A stretch of DNA of 64,000 bases from an uncultured Pelagibacteraceae bacterium (GTDB lineage Bacteria > Pseudomonadota > Alphaproteobacteria > Pelagibacterales > Pelagibacteraceae), in the NCBI GenBank assembly GCA_902623305.1, contig CACNTB010000001.1, positions 1-64,000 on the forward strand, read 5' to 3'. Positions within the stretch are counted from its first letter, which is position 1. Every line of letters begins with the position of its first letter. Shown here one piece after another: positions 10,346 to 17,668 of the stretch. Under the pieces are notes generated by a model. That model made no database searches and had not been told where the DNA came from. It was given only the letters and a program-made list of their open reading frames with translations. The translations under genes and the position numbers were made by a program.

Positions 10346-10994
10346 TCAGCAAATACTTAAATTTGATTATGAGCAAAATTTTAAAGATCAGGATTTTTAT
10401 GTTTCCAATAGTAACGAACATTCTTTTCGTCTTTTAAACAGTTGGCCAAAGTGGGATAAAAATTTTATAAACTTAATTGGTGAAAAGTTTTCAGGTAAAA
10501 GTCATTTAATAAATATATTTTTAGCAAAAAATAAAGGAATTAAAATTAATTCAGAGGATATTAAAAATGATTTTCTTTCAAAAATTAAAATATATGAAAA
10601 CATTATTGTTGAGGATTTAACTGAAAAAATAAATGAAAATTTATTATTTTCACTTATTAATATTATAGATCAGGATAATAAATATTTGATAGTAACCTCA
10701 ACAATACCGATAGTAGACTTTAAATTTAAACTTAATGATTTAAATTCAAGATCTACTAATTTTATTTTATCTCAAATTGAAAAACCTGGTGATGATTTAA
10801 TTTATGCATTAATACTAAAAAATCTTTCTGATCGTCAAATATCAATAGACCAAAAACTTATTGAATTTATAATTAAGAGAATTGATAGAACTTATGGCAA
10901 AATTTCTGATTTCATATATAAAATCGACGAAATTAGTTTAAAAAGAAAGAAACCAATCGATTTTAAAATTATAAGAGAAGCATTAGAGGTTTAA
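10332..10994 (+). CDS. hdaA: DnaA-like regulatory protein (HdaA/Hda type)
   Basis: 220 residues, matching the Hda family (DnaA domain III only, without the DNA-binding domain IV). A P-loop-like GEKFSGKSH lies at about residues 50-58, preceded by a phenylalanine/proline-rich beta-clamp-binding N-terminus. The Sensor regions toward the C-terminus are weakly conserved. Hda proteins bind the DNA polymerase clamp and stimulate ATP hydrolysis by DnaA after initiation (RIDA). The position between the DUF2066 gene and aspS is typical of alphaproteobacteria. A general DnaA-family ATPase would be the alternative label. Confidence 0.8.
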   Translation: MTNLNQQILKFDYEQNFKDQDFYVSNSNEHSFRLLNSWPKWDKNFINLIGEKFSGKSHLINIFLAKNKGIKINSEDIKNDFLSKIKIYENIIVEDLTEKINENLLFSLINIIDQDNKYLIVTSTIPIVDFKFKLNDLNSRSTNFILSQIEKPGDDLIYALILKNLSDRQISIDQKLIEFIIKRIDRTYGKISDFIYKIDEISLKRKKPIDFKIIREALEV

Positions 10995-12779
10995 TTGAAT
11001 AAATACAGAACACATAAGTGTAATGAATTAAGAAAAGAGCATGTAGATAAAAAAATTTTACTTGCAGGCTGGATAAATAAAAAAAGAGATCATGGAAATT
11101 TATTATTCATTGATTTGAGAGATAATTACGGAATTACCCAATGTATAATTGATAAAGATAATAAATATTTTTCTGATTTAGAAAAAATGCAATTAGAAAC
11201 AGTGATTAAATTTGAGGGAAAGGTTGTTAACAGATCAAAAGAAACAATTAATTCTGAAATTGATACAGGTGAAATAGAGGTTGTTATTGAGAAATATGAA
11301 ACTTTGGGAACTTGTAAAGAACTGCCTATGCCGGTCTTTAGCGATCAAGAGTATGCCGAAGAAATAAGACTGAAATATAGATTTTTAGATTTAAGAAGAA
11401 AAAAAATTCACGAGAATATTATTTTAAGATCTAAAGTCATTTCATATATCCGAAATGAAATGACTAAATTAGGTTTTTTAGAATTTCAAACACCAATTTT
11501 AACCTCATCTAGTCCAGAAGGTGCAAGAGATTTTTTAGTACCTAGTCGTTTAAATCCAGGAAAATTTTATGCATTACCTCAAGCTCCTCAACAATTTAAA
11601 CAATTAATAATGGTCTCTGGATTTGATAGATATTTTCAAATTGCACCTTGCTTTAGGGATGAAGATGCACGAGCAGACAGAAGTCCTGGGGAGTTTTATC
11701 AATTAGATTTGGAAATGTCATTTGTTGAACAAGAGGATGTATTTAATGTTGTTGAGAAGTTAATGGTTAATACATTTAAAAATTTTTCTACCAAAAAACT
11801 GGTATTTGATAAATTTCCAAAGATTTCATACAAGGAAGCAATGCTTAAATATGGTACTGATAAACCAGATTTAAGAAACCCACTCATTATAAATGATATA
11901 ACTGAAATTTTTACAAGAGAAGATGTTTCATTTGAAATATTTAAAGAATTAGTAAAATCTGGATCTAAAGTAAGATGTATTATTACAAAAAATACAAAAG
12001 ATAAGCCAAGAAGTTTTTTCGATAATATTGATAAATGGGCAAAAGAAGAGGGCGCTTCAGGTTTAGCTTATTTTACTTTTGAAAAAGATAAAGATATTTC
12101 AGCAAAAGGCCCCATAGGAAAATTCTTTTCTCAAGATGCATTAGTTGAAATCATAAAAAAAACAAATTGTGAAATAGGAGATAGTATTTTCATGGCTTGT
12201 GGGAAACAAGATGAATTAGAAAAAATTACTGCACTAGCAAGAGATAAAATTGCAAAAGATCTAGATTTAATTGATGAAAATGTTTTCGCATTTTGCTGGA
12301 TAGTAGATTATCCAATGTTTGAAAAGGATGAATCAGCAAACACGATTAAATTTAGTCACAATCCGTTTTCAATGCCTCAAGGTGATTTAAGTAAAAAAGA
12401 TTTTGAAAACCCATTAGATATACTTGCTTATCAATATGACATAGTTTGTAATGGCATAGAATTATCTTCAGGAGCAATTAGAAACCATAAACCAGAACTT
12501 ATGTATAAACTTTTCTCGATAGCAGGATATGATAAAGATCAAGTAGACGAAAAATTTAGTGGTATGATTAATGCACTTAGTTATGGAGCTCCACCACATG
12601 GCGGTATAGCGCCTGGAATCGATAGAATAGTAATGCTATTAGCTAATGAGAAGAATATTAGAGAAGTAACTATGTTTCCAATGAACCAAAACGCACAAGA
12701 TTTGATGATGAACGCACCATCTGAAGTAAATCCAGATCAATTAAAAGAATTAAATTTAGCTTTAAAAAATAAAAAATAA
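10995..12779 (+). CDS. aspS: Aspartyl-tRNA synthetase
   Basis: 594 residues, normal for the bacterial type with a GAD insertion. It begins at a TTG directly after the hdaA stop, with an AGAGG ribosome-binding site 6 nt upstream (10985-10989), and the N-terminus (M-N-K-Y-R-T-H) matches family starts. Class II motif 2 (FRDEDARADRSPGEF-like) is near residue 220 and motif 3 (G-G-I-A-P-G-I-D-R) near 540. It charges tRNA-Asp; some alphaproteobacterial enzymes also charge tRNA-Asn, and I cannot decide that here. It converges with the TSCPD gene, leaving one base between stop codons. Confidence 0.96.
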   Translation: MNKYRTHKCNELRKEHVDKKILLAGWINKKRDHGNLLFIDLRDNYGITQCIIDKDNKYFSDLEKMQLETVIKFEGKVVNRSKETINSEIDTGEIEVVIEKYETLGTCKELPMPVFSDQEYAEEIRLKYRFLDLRRKKIHENIILRSKVISYIRNEMTKLGFLEFQTPILTSSSPEGARDFLVPSRLNPGKFYALPQAPQQFKQLIMVSGFDRYFQIAPCFRDEDARADRSPGEFYQLDLEMSFVEQEDVFNVVEKLMVNTFKNFSTKKLVFDKFPKISYKEAMLKYGTDKPDLRNPLIINDITEIFTREDVSFEIFKELVKSGSKVRCIITKNTKDKPRSFFDNIDKWAKEEGASGLAYFTFEKDKDISAKGPIGKFFSQDALVEIIKKTNCEIGDSIFMACGKQDELEKITALARDKIAKDLDLIDENVFAFCWIVDYPMFEKDESANTIKFSHNPFSMPQGDLSKKDFENPLDILAYQYDIVCNGIELSSGAIRNHKPELMYKLFSIAGYDKDQVDEKFSGMINALSYGAPPHGGIAPGIDRIVMLLANEKNIREVTMFPMNQNAQDLMMNAPSEVNPDQLKELNLALKNKK

Positions 12780-12780
12780 T

Positions 12781-13605
12781 TTATTTTTTACCTTTTAAAC
12801 TTATTTTTATATCTGAAAGATCTACTAGATTTTTTTTATAATTATTTCTTACAAAACCTTTACTTGTAATATCTTTTACAATTTTTAATAATTGATTTTG
12901 ATCATCAGAGCTTTGATCTTCATTATTTATAGAATCATTTCCTCCAATTGCTGGAGTGTGGGCCAGATCTTCTCTATTTTGATATGAAATAGCTAATTCT
13001 CTGAAAATATAATCCAAAATGGATGTGGCGCTTAAAATTCTATCATTACCATGGACTTTGCCAGATGGTTCAAATTTTGTACCAACGAATGCACTTATAA
13101 ACTCATCTAACGGAACACCATATTGAAGGCCTAATGAAACAGCAATTGCAAAGTTATTCATTAAAGCTTTAACAAGCTCACCTTCTTTACTGGTATCAAT
13201 AAATATTTCTCCAATTTTTCCATCTTCATATTCTCCAGTATGCAGGTAGACTTTGTGATCACCAATAGTAGCTTTTTGAATATACCCTTTTCTTCTGTCG
13301 GGCATACTAAATCTTTTACCTAATCTTTCGTTAGCTGTGTTTATGCTTGTTATTACATTTTCTTTATCTATTGAGCTTTTATTATCTGTTTCGGTAACCA
13401 CTTCTACTTTGTTATTTTTAAGGACTTTATTATTTTTAGGATCTAGACTTTTTGTTTTTCTGTTATCAAGTTTTACGTCTAAAACCTCAAATTTACCGTC
13501 ATCTCTTTTTTCTAAATTTTTTAACTCTTTCTCGTTAATATCATCTAAATAATGATTTACCTTAAAGGTACAGGTATAATAAGTTTCTACTAAGTACTTT
13601 GCCAT
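12781..13605 (-). CDS. Stand-alone TSCPD-domain protein related to NrdJ C-terminus
   Basis: 274 residues. Residues about 95-225 match the C-terminal region of B12-dependent (class II) ribonucleotide reductase NrdJ. Visible motifs include [33 protein letters not shown] and FEPSGKV. The N-terminal 90 residues are a short conserved start ([12 protein letters not shown]) followed by a charged, K/D/N-rich linker. There is no catalytic domain, so it is a separate TSCPD unit, analogous in architecture to NrdJb of split class II enzymes. The C-terminal redox CxxC pair of full-length NrdJ is not visible. The main RNR gene is not in this window. Its function alone is unknown. Confidence 0.7.
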   Translation of the reverse strand: MAKYLVETYYTCTFKVNHYLDDINEKELKNLEKRDDGKFEVLDVKLDNRKTKSLDPKNNKVLKNNKVEVVTETDNKSSIDKENVITSINTANERLGKRFSMPDRRKGYIQKATIGDHKVYLHTGEYEDGKIGEIFIDTSKEGELVKALMNNFAIAVSLGLQYGVPLDEFISAFVGTKFEPSGKVHGNDRILSATSILDYIFRELAISYQNREDLAHTPAIGGNDSINNEDQSSDDQNQLLKIVKDITSKGFVRNNYKKNLVDLSDIKISLKGKK

Positions 13606-13720
13606 TTGACCTCAATTTAAAAATTAATTTGAATAATGAATCATTTTATTTATATACAAATTCATATTTTAGTCTAATTTAAATTTTACAATTTTTAATT
13701 GAATAAATAAAAAAAATATT

Positions 13721-14080
13721 ATGTTGACACTCTTAAAAAAAATTTTCACGTGGTGGAATCAAGACACTTTTGGAACAAGACTAAAAACTATTTTTTTTGG
13801 AAAAATAGTTGGTACCGATGAGACAGGTAATAAATACTATGAGAGTAAAAACGGAAAAAGATGGGTTGTCTATTCAAATACAATTGATGCATCAAAAATT
13901 CCTGTTGAATGGTATTCTTGGATACATTTTACACCTAACAAAATTGAAAAAAAGCATACCCTTGAAAAATACGAATGGCAAAAACCACATCAAGAAAATT
14001 TAACTGGAACTGACAAGGCATATTATCCAAATAAAAATAAAGATGGTGTTAAAAAGAAATACTCAAGTTGGAAAAAATAA
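13721..14080 (+). CDS. NADH:ubiquinone oxidoreductase 17.2 kDa (NDUFA12) family subunit
   Basis: 119 residues. The family core is visible: G-T-x-x-x-x-x-x-G-x-x-V-G-x-D-x-x-G-N-x-Y-Y-E, then RRWVVY-like KRWVVYS, and a WYSWIHF box near residue 66. These are the hallmark blocks of the NDUFA12/NdufA12-like accessory subunit of alphaproteobacterial and mitochondrial complex I. Supernumerary subunits of this kind stabilise the complex at the membrane. It is followed by a DUF2155 gene that overlaps its 3' end by 38 nt in another frame. This pair is conserved in alphaproteobacteria. The rest of the nuo genes are not in this window. Confidence 0.85.
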   Translation: MLTLLKKIFTWWNQDTFGTRLKTIFFGKIVGTDETGNKYYESKNGKRWVVYSNTIDASKIPVEWYSWIHFTPNKIEKKHTLEKYEWQKPHQENLTGTDKAYYPNKNKDGVKKKYSSWKK

Positions 14081-14450
14081 TTTTAAATTAATCTATTTAG
14101 TTTTTTTGTTTTATTTTTGCTTAGTTTTTAATTCAAACTCAAAAAATAATTTAGAGGGAGCTTTTACTGATATAAAAATTTTAGATAAAATTAGTTCTAA
14201 AAATACCCTTCTTAAACTTAAAAATGGAGAATTGAAAAAATTTAAGGATTTGTCTATAAAAAGTCTTAAATGCAAAAATTCTGAATTTGATGATAATCCA
14301 GAAATAACTGCATATATTCAAGTTCGAGATTTAACTAATAAAAATAATGATGAAGTTTTTGTTTTTAATGGATGGATGTTTTCATCTAGTCCATCAATAA
14401 CACCTTTTGATCATCCTGTTTATGATGTTTGGCTTATAAACTGTTATTAA
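14043..14450 (+). CDS. DUF2155 domain exported protein
   Basis: 135 residues. A charged N-terminus is followed by a hydrophobic signal segment (about 17-33), then the DUF2155 domain. The domain shows L-D-K-I/T-S, the LKSLKC Cys segment, VFNGWMFSSSPSI and a C-terminal D-V-W-L-x-x-C. These two cysteines may form a disulfide outside the cytoplasm. The start at 14043 lies inside the upstream NDUFA12-like gene; no better ATG occurs before the signal segment. It converges with accC, overlapping its end by 4 nt. Function is unknown; the family is restricted mainly to alphaproteobacteria and often sits beside the NDUFA12-like gene and aat. Confidence 0.75.
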   Translation: MVLKRNTQVGKNNFKLIYLVFLFYFCLVFNSNSKNNLEGAFTDIKILDKISSKNTLLKLKNGELKKFKDLSIKSLKCKNSEFDDNPEITAYIQVRDLTNKNNDEVFVFNGWMFSSSPSITPFDHPVYDVWLINCY

Positions 14451-15784
14451 ACAATAGAATCTTTATCTAACCAGCTAACGTTAAAATCTGAATTGATAAA
14501 TTTTTTGTGGTTTAATAATTTTTTATGTAAAGGTATTGTTGTAGTTATTCCTTCAATAACAAATTCATCTAAAGATCTATTCATTCTTTGAATTGCTTCT
14601 GTTCGGTTTCTTCCATGACAAATTAACTTACAAACCATACTGTCGTAATAGGGGGTTACTTTATATCCCTGAAATATTGCACCATCCACTCTGGTTCTAA
14701 AACCAGATGGTTGATGACACATAGTAATAACACCAGGCGAAGGTTGAAAGTTTTTACTCGCATCTTCAGCATTTATTCTACATTCAATTGCATGTCCCCT
14801 AGGATTTATATCGCTTTGTTTCAATGCTGTTTCTCCTGAAAAGGCAATCCAAATTTGTTCTTTGATTATATCAACGCCTGTAACCATCTCAGTAACAGGA
14901 TGCTCAACTTGAACTCTTGTGTTCATTTCAAGGAAATAAAATTTTTCATCTTCATAAATGAATTCAACAGTTCCAGCTCCCATATAACCTATTTTAGCTA
15001 CCATTTTTACTGTTCTCTCAAATAAATCTTTTCTTATTTCATCATTTAAAACTGGACTTGGTGTTTCCTCTATTAATTTTTGATGTCTTCTTTGAACAGA
15101 ACAATCTCTTTCATGAAGGTGAACTACTCTATTTTTACCTGCTAATATTTGAACCTCAATATGTCTTGGATTTTGGAAAAATTTTTCAATATAAACTTCA
15201 TCATTGCCAAAATATTTTTGTGCTTCTGATTTAGCAGTTGAAAATAAAGTTTCAAATTCTTCTTCCTTGTAAACTATTTTCATACCTTTACCTCCACCTC
15301 CACCTGAGGCTTTAATTAAGATAGGAAAACCAATTTTTTTACAAAGCTCTTTTGCTTCAATAACATCTTTTACACCACCTTCAGAACCCTCAATAACAGG
15401 TAATCCATTTTCTTTAGCTATTCTTTTTGCTTGGATTTTATCACCCATCATTTCAATGTGTTTTGATGAAGCTCCTATAAAATTAATTTTATTCTCTTCT
15501 AAAATTCTGGCAAAATTTGCATTTTCTGAGAGAAAACCATAGCCAGGATGAACAGCATCAGCATTTGTAAGTTCGATTGCTGACATTAATGCTGGAATAT
15601 TTAAATAACTATTCGCTGGTTGATGGGAACCAATACATACGCTTTCATCAGCCATTCTTACATGCATACTTTCTCTATCTACATCTGAATGAACAGCGAC
15701 AGTAGGAATTCCCCATTCTTTACATGCTCTAATAATTCTAACTGCAATTTCCCCACGGTTTGCAATTAAAATTTTTTTAAACAT
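14447..15784 (-). CDS. accC: Acetyl-CoA carboxylase biotin carboxylase subunit
   Basis: 445 residues, the standard length. It shows the N-terminal IANRGEIAVRI motif and the glycine-rich ATP-grasp loop GGGGKGM near residue 165. The metal/bicarbonate segment FLEMNTRVQVEHPVTE lies near 285. It carboxylates the biotin on AccB with ATP and bicarbonate, the first half-reaction of fatty-acid synthesis. The operon order is aroQ-accB-accC on the minus strand: accB ends 3 nt before this gene starts, and aroQ overlaps accB. This is the common alphaproteobacterial arrangement. Confidence 0.96.
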   Translation of the reverse strand: MFKKILIANRGEIAVRIIRACKEWGIPTVAVHSDVDRESMHVRMADESVCIGSHQPANSYLNIPALMSAIELTNADAVHPGYGFLSENANFARILEENKINFIGASSKHIEMMGDKIQAKRIAKENGLPVIEGSEGGVKDVIEAKELCKKIGFPILIKASGGGGGKGMKIVYKEEEFETLFSTAKSEAQKYFGNDEVYIEKFFQNPRHIEVQILAGKNRVVHLHERDCSVQRRHQKLIEETPSPVLNDEIRKDLFERTVKMVAKIGYMGAGTVEFIYEDEKFYFLEMNTRVQVEHPVTEMVTGVDIIKEQIWIAFSGETALKQSDINPRGHAIECRINAEDASKNFQPSPGVITMCHQPSGFRTRVDGAIFQGYKVTPYYDSMVCKLICHGRNRTEAIQRMNRSLDEFVIEGITTTIPLHKKLLNHKKFINSDFNVSWLDKDSIV

Positions 15785-15787
15785 TAT

Positions 15788-16222
15788 TTATTCTAGGACA
15801 ATAATAGTTTGACCAAATTCTACAGGTTGGCCATCTTCGACACAAATTTCTTTTACTACACCATCTGCTGTTGAAGGAACATGATTCATTGTTTTCATTG
15901 CCTCAACAATCATTATTGTATCACCTTTTTTAATTTTTTTTCCAATCTCAACAAACTTTTGAGCGCCAGGTTCTGGAGCATGATAGGCAGTTCCAATTAT
16001 AGGTGAAGTAATTTCAGTTCCTGATTTAATATTTTGAGTTTGTGAAGGTGTTGAACTTATTGTAGGTGATGAGGACGAAATAACTTGAGGTTGATTACTA
16101 ACTGAAACATTATTTTTTGATACTTTAATTTTTGTATCCTTTTCGGTTATCTCTATTTCAGTAAGATCAAATTCTTTTAAATAATCACTTAATTCTTTAA
16201 TTATTTTTTTATCTATTTTCAT
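15788..16222 (-). CDS. accB: Acetyl-CoA carboxylase biotin carboxyl carrier protein
   Basis: 144 residues. An N-terminal domain (about 1-40) and a Ser/Thr/Pro/Gln-rich flexible linker (about 40-68) precede the biotinyl domain. The biotin-accepting lysine is K110 in VEAMKTMNHV. The canonical motif is E-A-M-K-M, so threonine replaces the second methionine. Biotin is attached by BirA and shuttles carboxyl from AccC to AccAD. It overlaps aroQ by 14 nt upstream and is 3 nt from accC. All other features match the family. Confidence 0.94.
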   Translation of the reverse strand: MKIDKKIIKELSDYLKEFDLTEIEITEKDTKIKVSKNNVSVSNQPQVISSSSPTISSTPSQTQNIKSGTEITSPIIGTAYHAPEPGAQKFVEIGKKIKKGDTIMIVEAMKTMNHVPSTADGVVKEICVEDGQPVEFGQTIIVLE

Positions 16223-16658
16223 TTTGCAAAGTCTTTTGTAATGAAATTATGGCCAAAATATATCCTTCAGCACCTAATCCAAAAATTCCTCCAGTTACGA
16301 CATCACTTATAAGTGATTTATGTCTAAATTCCTCTCTTTTATAAATATTAGATAAATGTATCTCAATTATTGGTTTTTTGAATAAATCTAGAGCATCTCT
16401 TATAGCCACAGAAGTATGAGTAAATGCAGCGGCATTTATAATCATACCATCAAATTTTTTCCTAGCATCTTGAATTACATTAACAAGCTCACCTTCAACA
16501 TTAGATTGAGCAAATTCAACCTCTAGACCAATTTCTTGTGCTTTTTTAGAACAATTTTCTTTAAGTTGGTCAAATGTAGTTGATCCATAATGTGATTGTT
16601 CTCTTTCACCTAATAGATTAAGATTTGGACCATTAATAATAATTATTTTATTATTCAT
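16209..16658 (-). CDS. aroQ: 3-dehydroquinate dehydratase, type II
   Basis: 149 residues, normal length for AroQ. Active-site motifs are seen: NGPNLNLLGEREQSHYG near the N-terminus with the catalytic Tyr, NAAAFTHTSVAIRDAL, and the IHLSN loop. The dodecameric enzyme removes water from 3-dehydroquinate in the shikimate pathway. It leads the aroQ-accB-accC operon. Its ATG is 16 nt from the ATG of the divergent thiS. No leader sequence fits in between, so either the promoters overlap the two coding regions or the mRNAs are leaderless. Confidence 0.95.
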   Translation of the reverse strand: MNNKIIIINGPNLNLLGEREQSHYGSTTFDQLKENCSKKAQEIGLEVEFAQSNVEGELVNVIQDARKKFDGMIINAAAFTHTSVAIRDALDLFKKPIIEIHLSNIYKREEFRHKSLISDVVTGGIFGLGAEGYILAIISLQKTLQNENR

Positions 16659-16674
16659 TCAGCATTTATATACG

Positions 16675-16893
16675 ATGAAAAAAATAAAAAAAATAAAAAT
16701 TAAAATAAATGGCAAAATCAAATCTATAACTGATGATTCTAAACTTTCTGCAGTGTTAAAAAATCTTAAAATACCATTAAATAAAGTAGCAATTGAGCTA
16801 AATGAAGAAATAATAGATAAAAAAAAAATTAATAAAATAAAAATAAATAAAAATGATAAAATTGAAATAGTTCATTTTATTGGAGGTGGTTAA
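16675..16893 (+). CDS. thiS: Sulfur carrier protein ThiS
   Basis: 72 residues with a ubiquitin-like fold pattern: I-K-I-N-G-K, a helix around L-K-N-L-K-I-P, the V-A-I-E-L-N-E segment, and the C-terminal diglycine tail ending H-F-I-G-G-G. The terminal glycine is adenylated and loaded with sulfur for thiazole synthesis by ThiG. It directly precedes thiG; its last glycine codons supply the thiG ribosome-binding site. The N-terminal residues are almost entirely Lys/Ile, and the start is the only ATG available. Confidence 0.88.
   Translation: MKKIKKIKIKINGKIKSITDDSKLSAVLKNLKIPLNKVAIELNEEIIDKKKINKIKINKNDKIEIVHFIGGG
16882..16889 (+). promoter_or_regulatory. Ribosome-binding site for thiG encoded by ThiS Gly codons
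   Basis: GGAGGTGG, spanning the codons of the ThiS C-terminal glycines (GGA GGT GGT TAA), lies 8 nt from the core to a TTG at 16895. This makes the TTG at 16895 the best thiG start. Upstream in-frame TTG (16880) and GTG (16886) fall inside or before the motif. Because the glycines are required for ThiS function, this Shine-Dalgarno is protected by the protein constraint. Confidence 0.65.
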
Positions 16894-16894
16894 T

Positions 16895-17668
16895 TTGAAA
16901 AAAGATAGTCTGATTATTGCAAATAAAAAATTTAATTCCAGATTAATTGTTGGAACAGGAAAATATAAAAGTATGTCTGAGTGTGCTAAAGCAATTAAAC
17001 TCTCTGGCGCAGAAATTGTAACTGTTGCAGTTAGAAGAGTTAATATTACTGATAAAAATAAACCTTTATTAATGGATTACGTTGATCCAAAAAAAATTAC
17101 TTATTTACCAAATACAGCAGGATGTTTTAATTCAAAAGAAGCTTTAAGAACTCTTAGACTTGCTCGAGAAATAGGTGGTTGGAAATTAGTTAAATTAGAA
17201 GTCTTAGGAGATAAAAAAAATTTATTTCCAGATATGATTGAAACATTAAAATCAACTGAAGTACTAGCTAAAGAAGGCTTTAAAGTTATGGTATATTGCA
17301 ATGATGATCCATTAATGGCTAAACGTTTAGAAAATTCTGGAGCAGATGCAATTATGCCATTAGCAGCACCTATTGGATCAGGATTAGGAATACAAAATAA
17401 AATTAATATTCATATAATTAGAAAACAAACAAAACTTCCATTGATTATTGATGCAGGTTTAGGGCAAGCATCTGATGCAACAATTGCAATGGAACTAGGA
17501 TGTGATGGTGTTCTTGTTAATACAGCAATTGCTAAGGCAAAAAAACCATTTGAAATGGCTCTTGCTTTTAAAAATGCCGTTATTGCTGGAAGACAATCTT
17601 ATAAATCTGGAAGAATAAACAAATCTTTAATGGGCAATCCATCTTCTCCAACAAGAGGAATTATTTAG
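16895..17668 (+). CDS. thiG: Thiazole synthase ThiG
   Basis: 257 residues from TTG 16895, chosen by the strong GGAGG site 8 nt upstream; the frame also opens at 16880. Typical ThiG blocks appear: SRLIVGTGKY at the N-terminus, NTAGC and VKLEVLGD (with the Schiff-base lysine region). Further on are MPLAAPIGSGLG and the NTAIAKAK phosphate-binding end. It forms the thiazole moiety from deoxyxylulose phosphate, dehydroglycine and ThiS thiocarboxylate. Other thiamine genes (thiC, thiO/thiH, thiE) are not nearby. The gene overlaps the end of the convergent RNase E/G gene by 8 nt. Confidence 0.93.
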   Translation: MKKDSLIIANKKFNSRLIVGTGKYKSMSECAKAIKLSGAEIVTVAVRRVNITDKNKPLLMDYVDPKKITYLPNTAGCFNSKEALRTLRLAREIGGWKLVKLEVLGDKKNLFPDMIETLKSTEVLAKEGFKVMVYCNDDPLMAKRLENSGADAIMPLAAPIGSGLGIQNKINIHIIRKQTKLPLIIDAGLGQASDATIAMELGCDGVLVNTAIAKAKKPFEMALAFKNAVIAGRQSYKSGRINKSLMGNPSSPTRGII

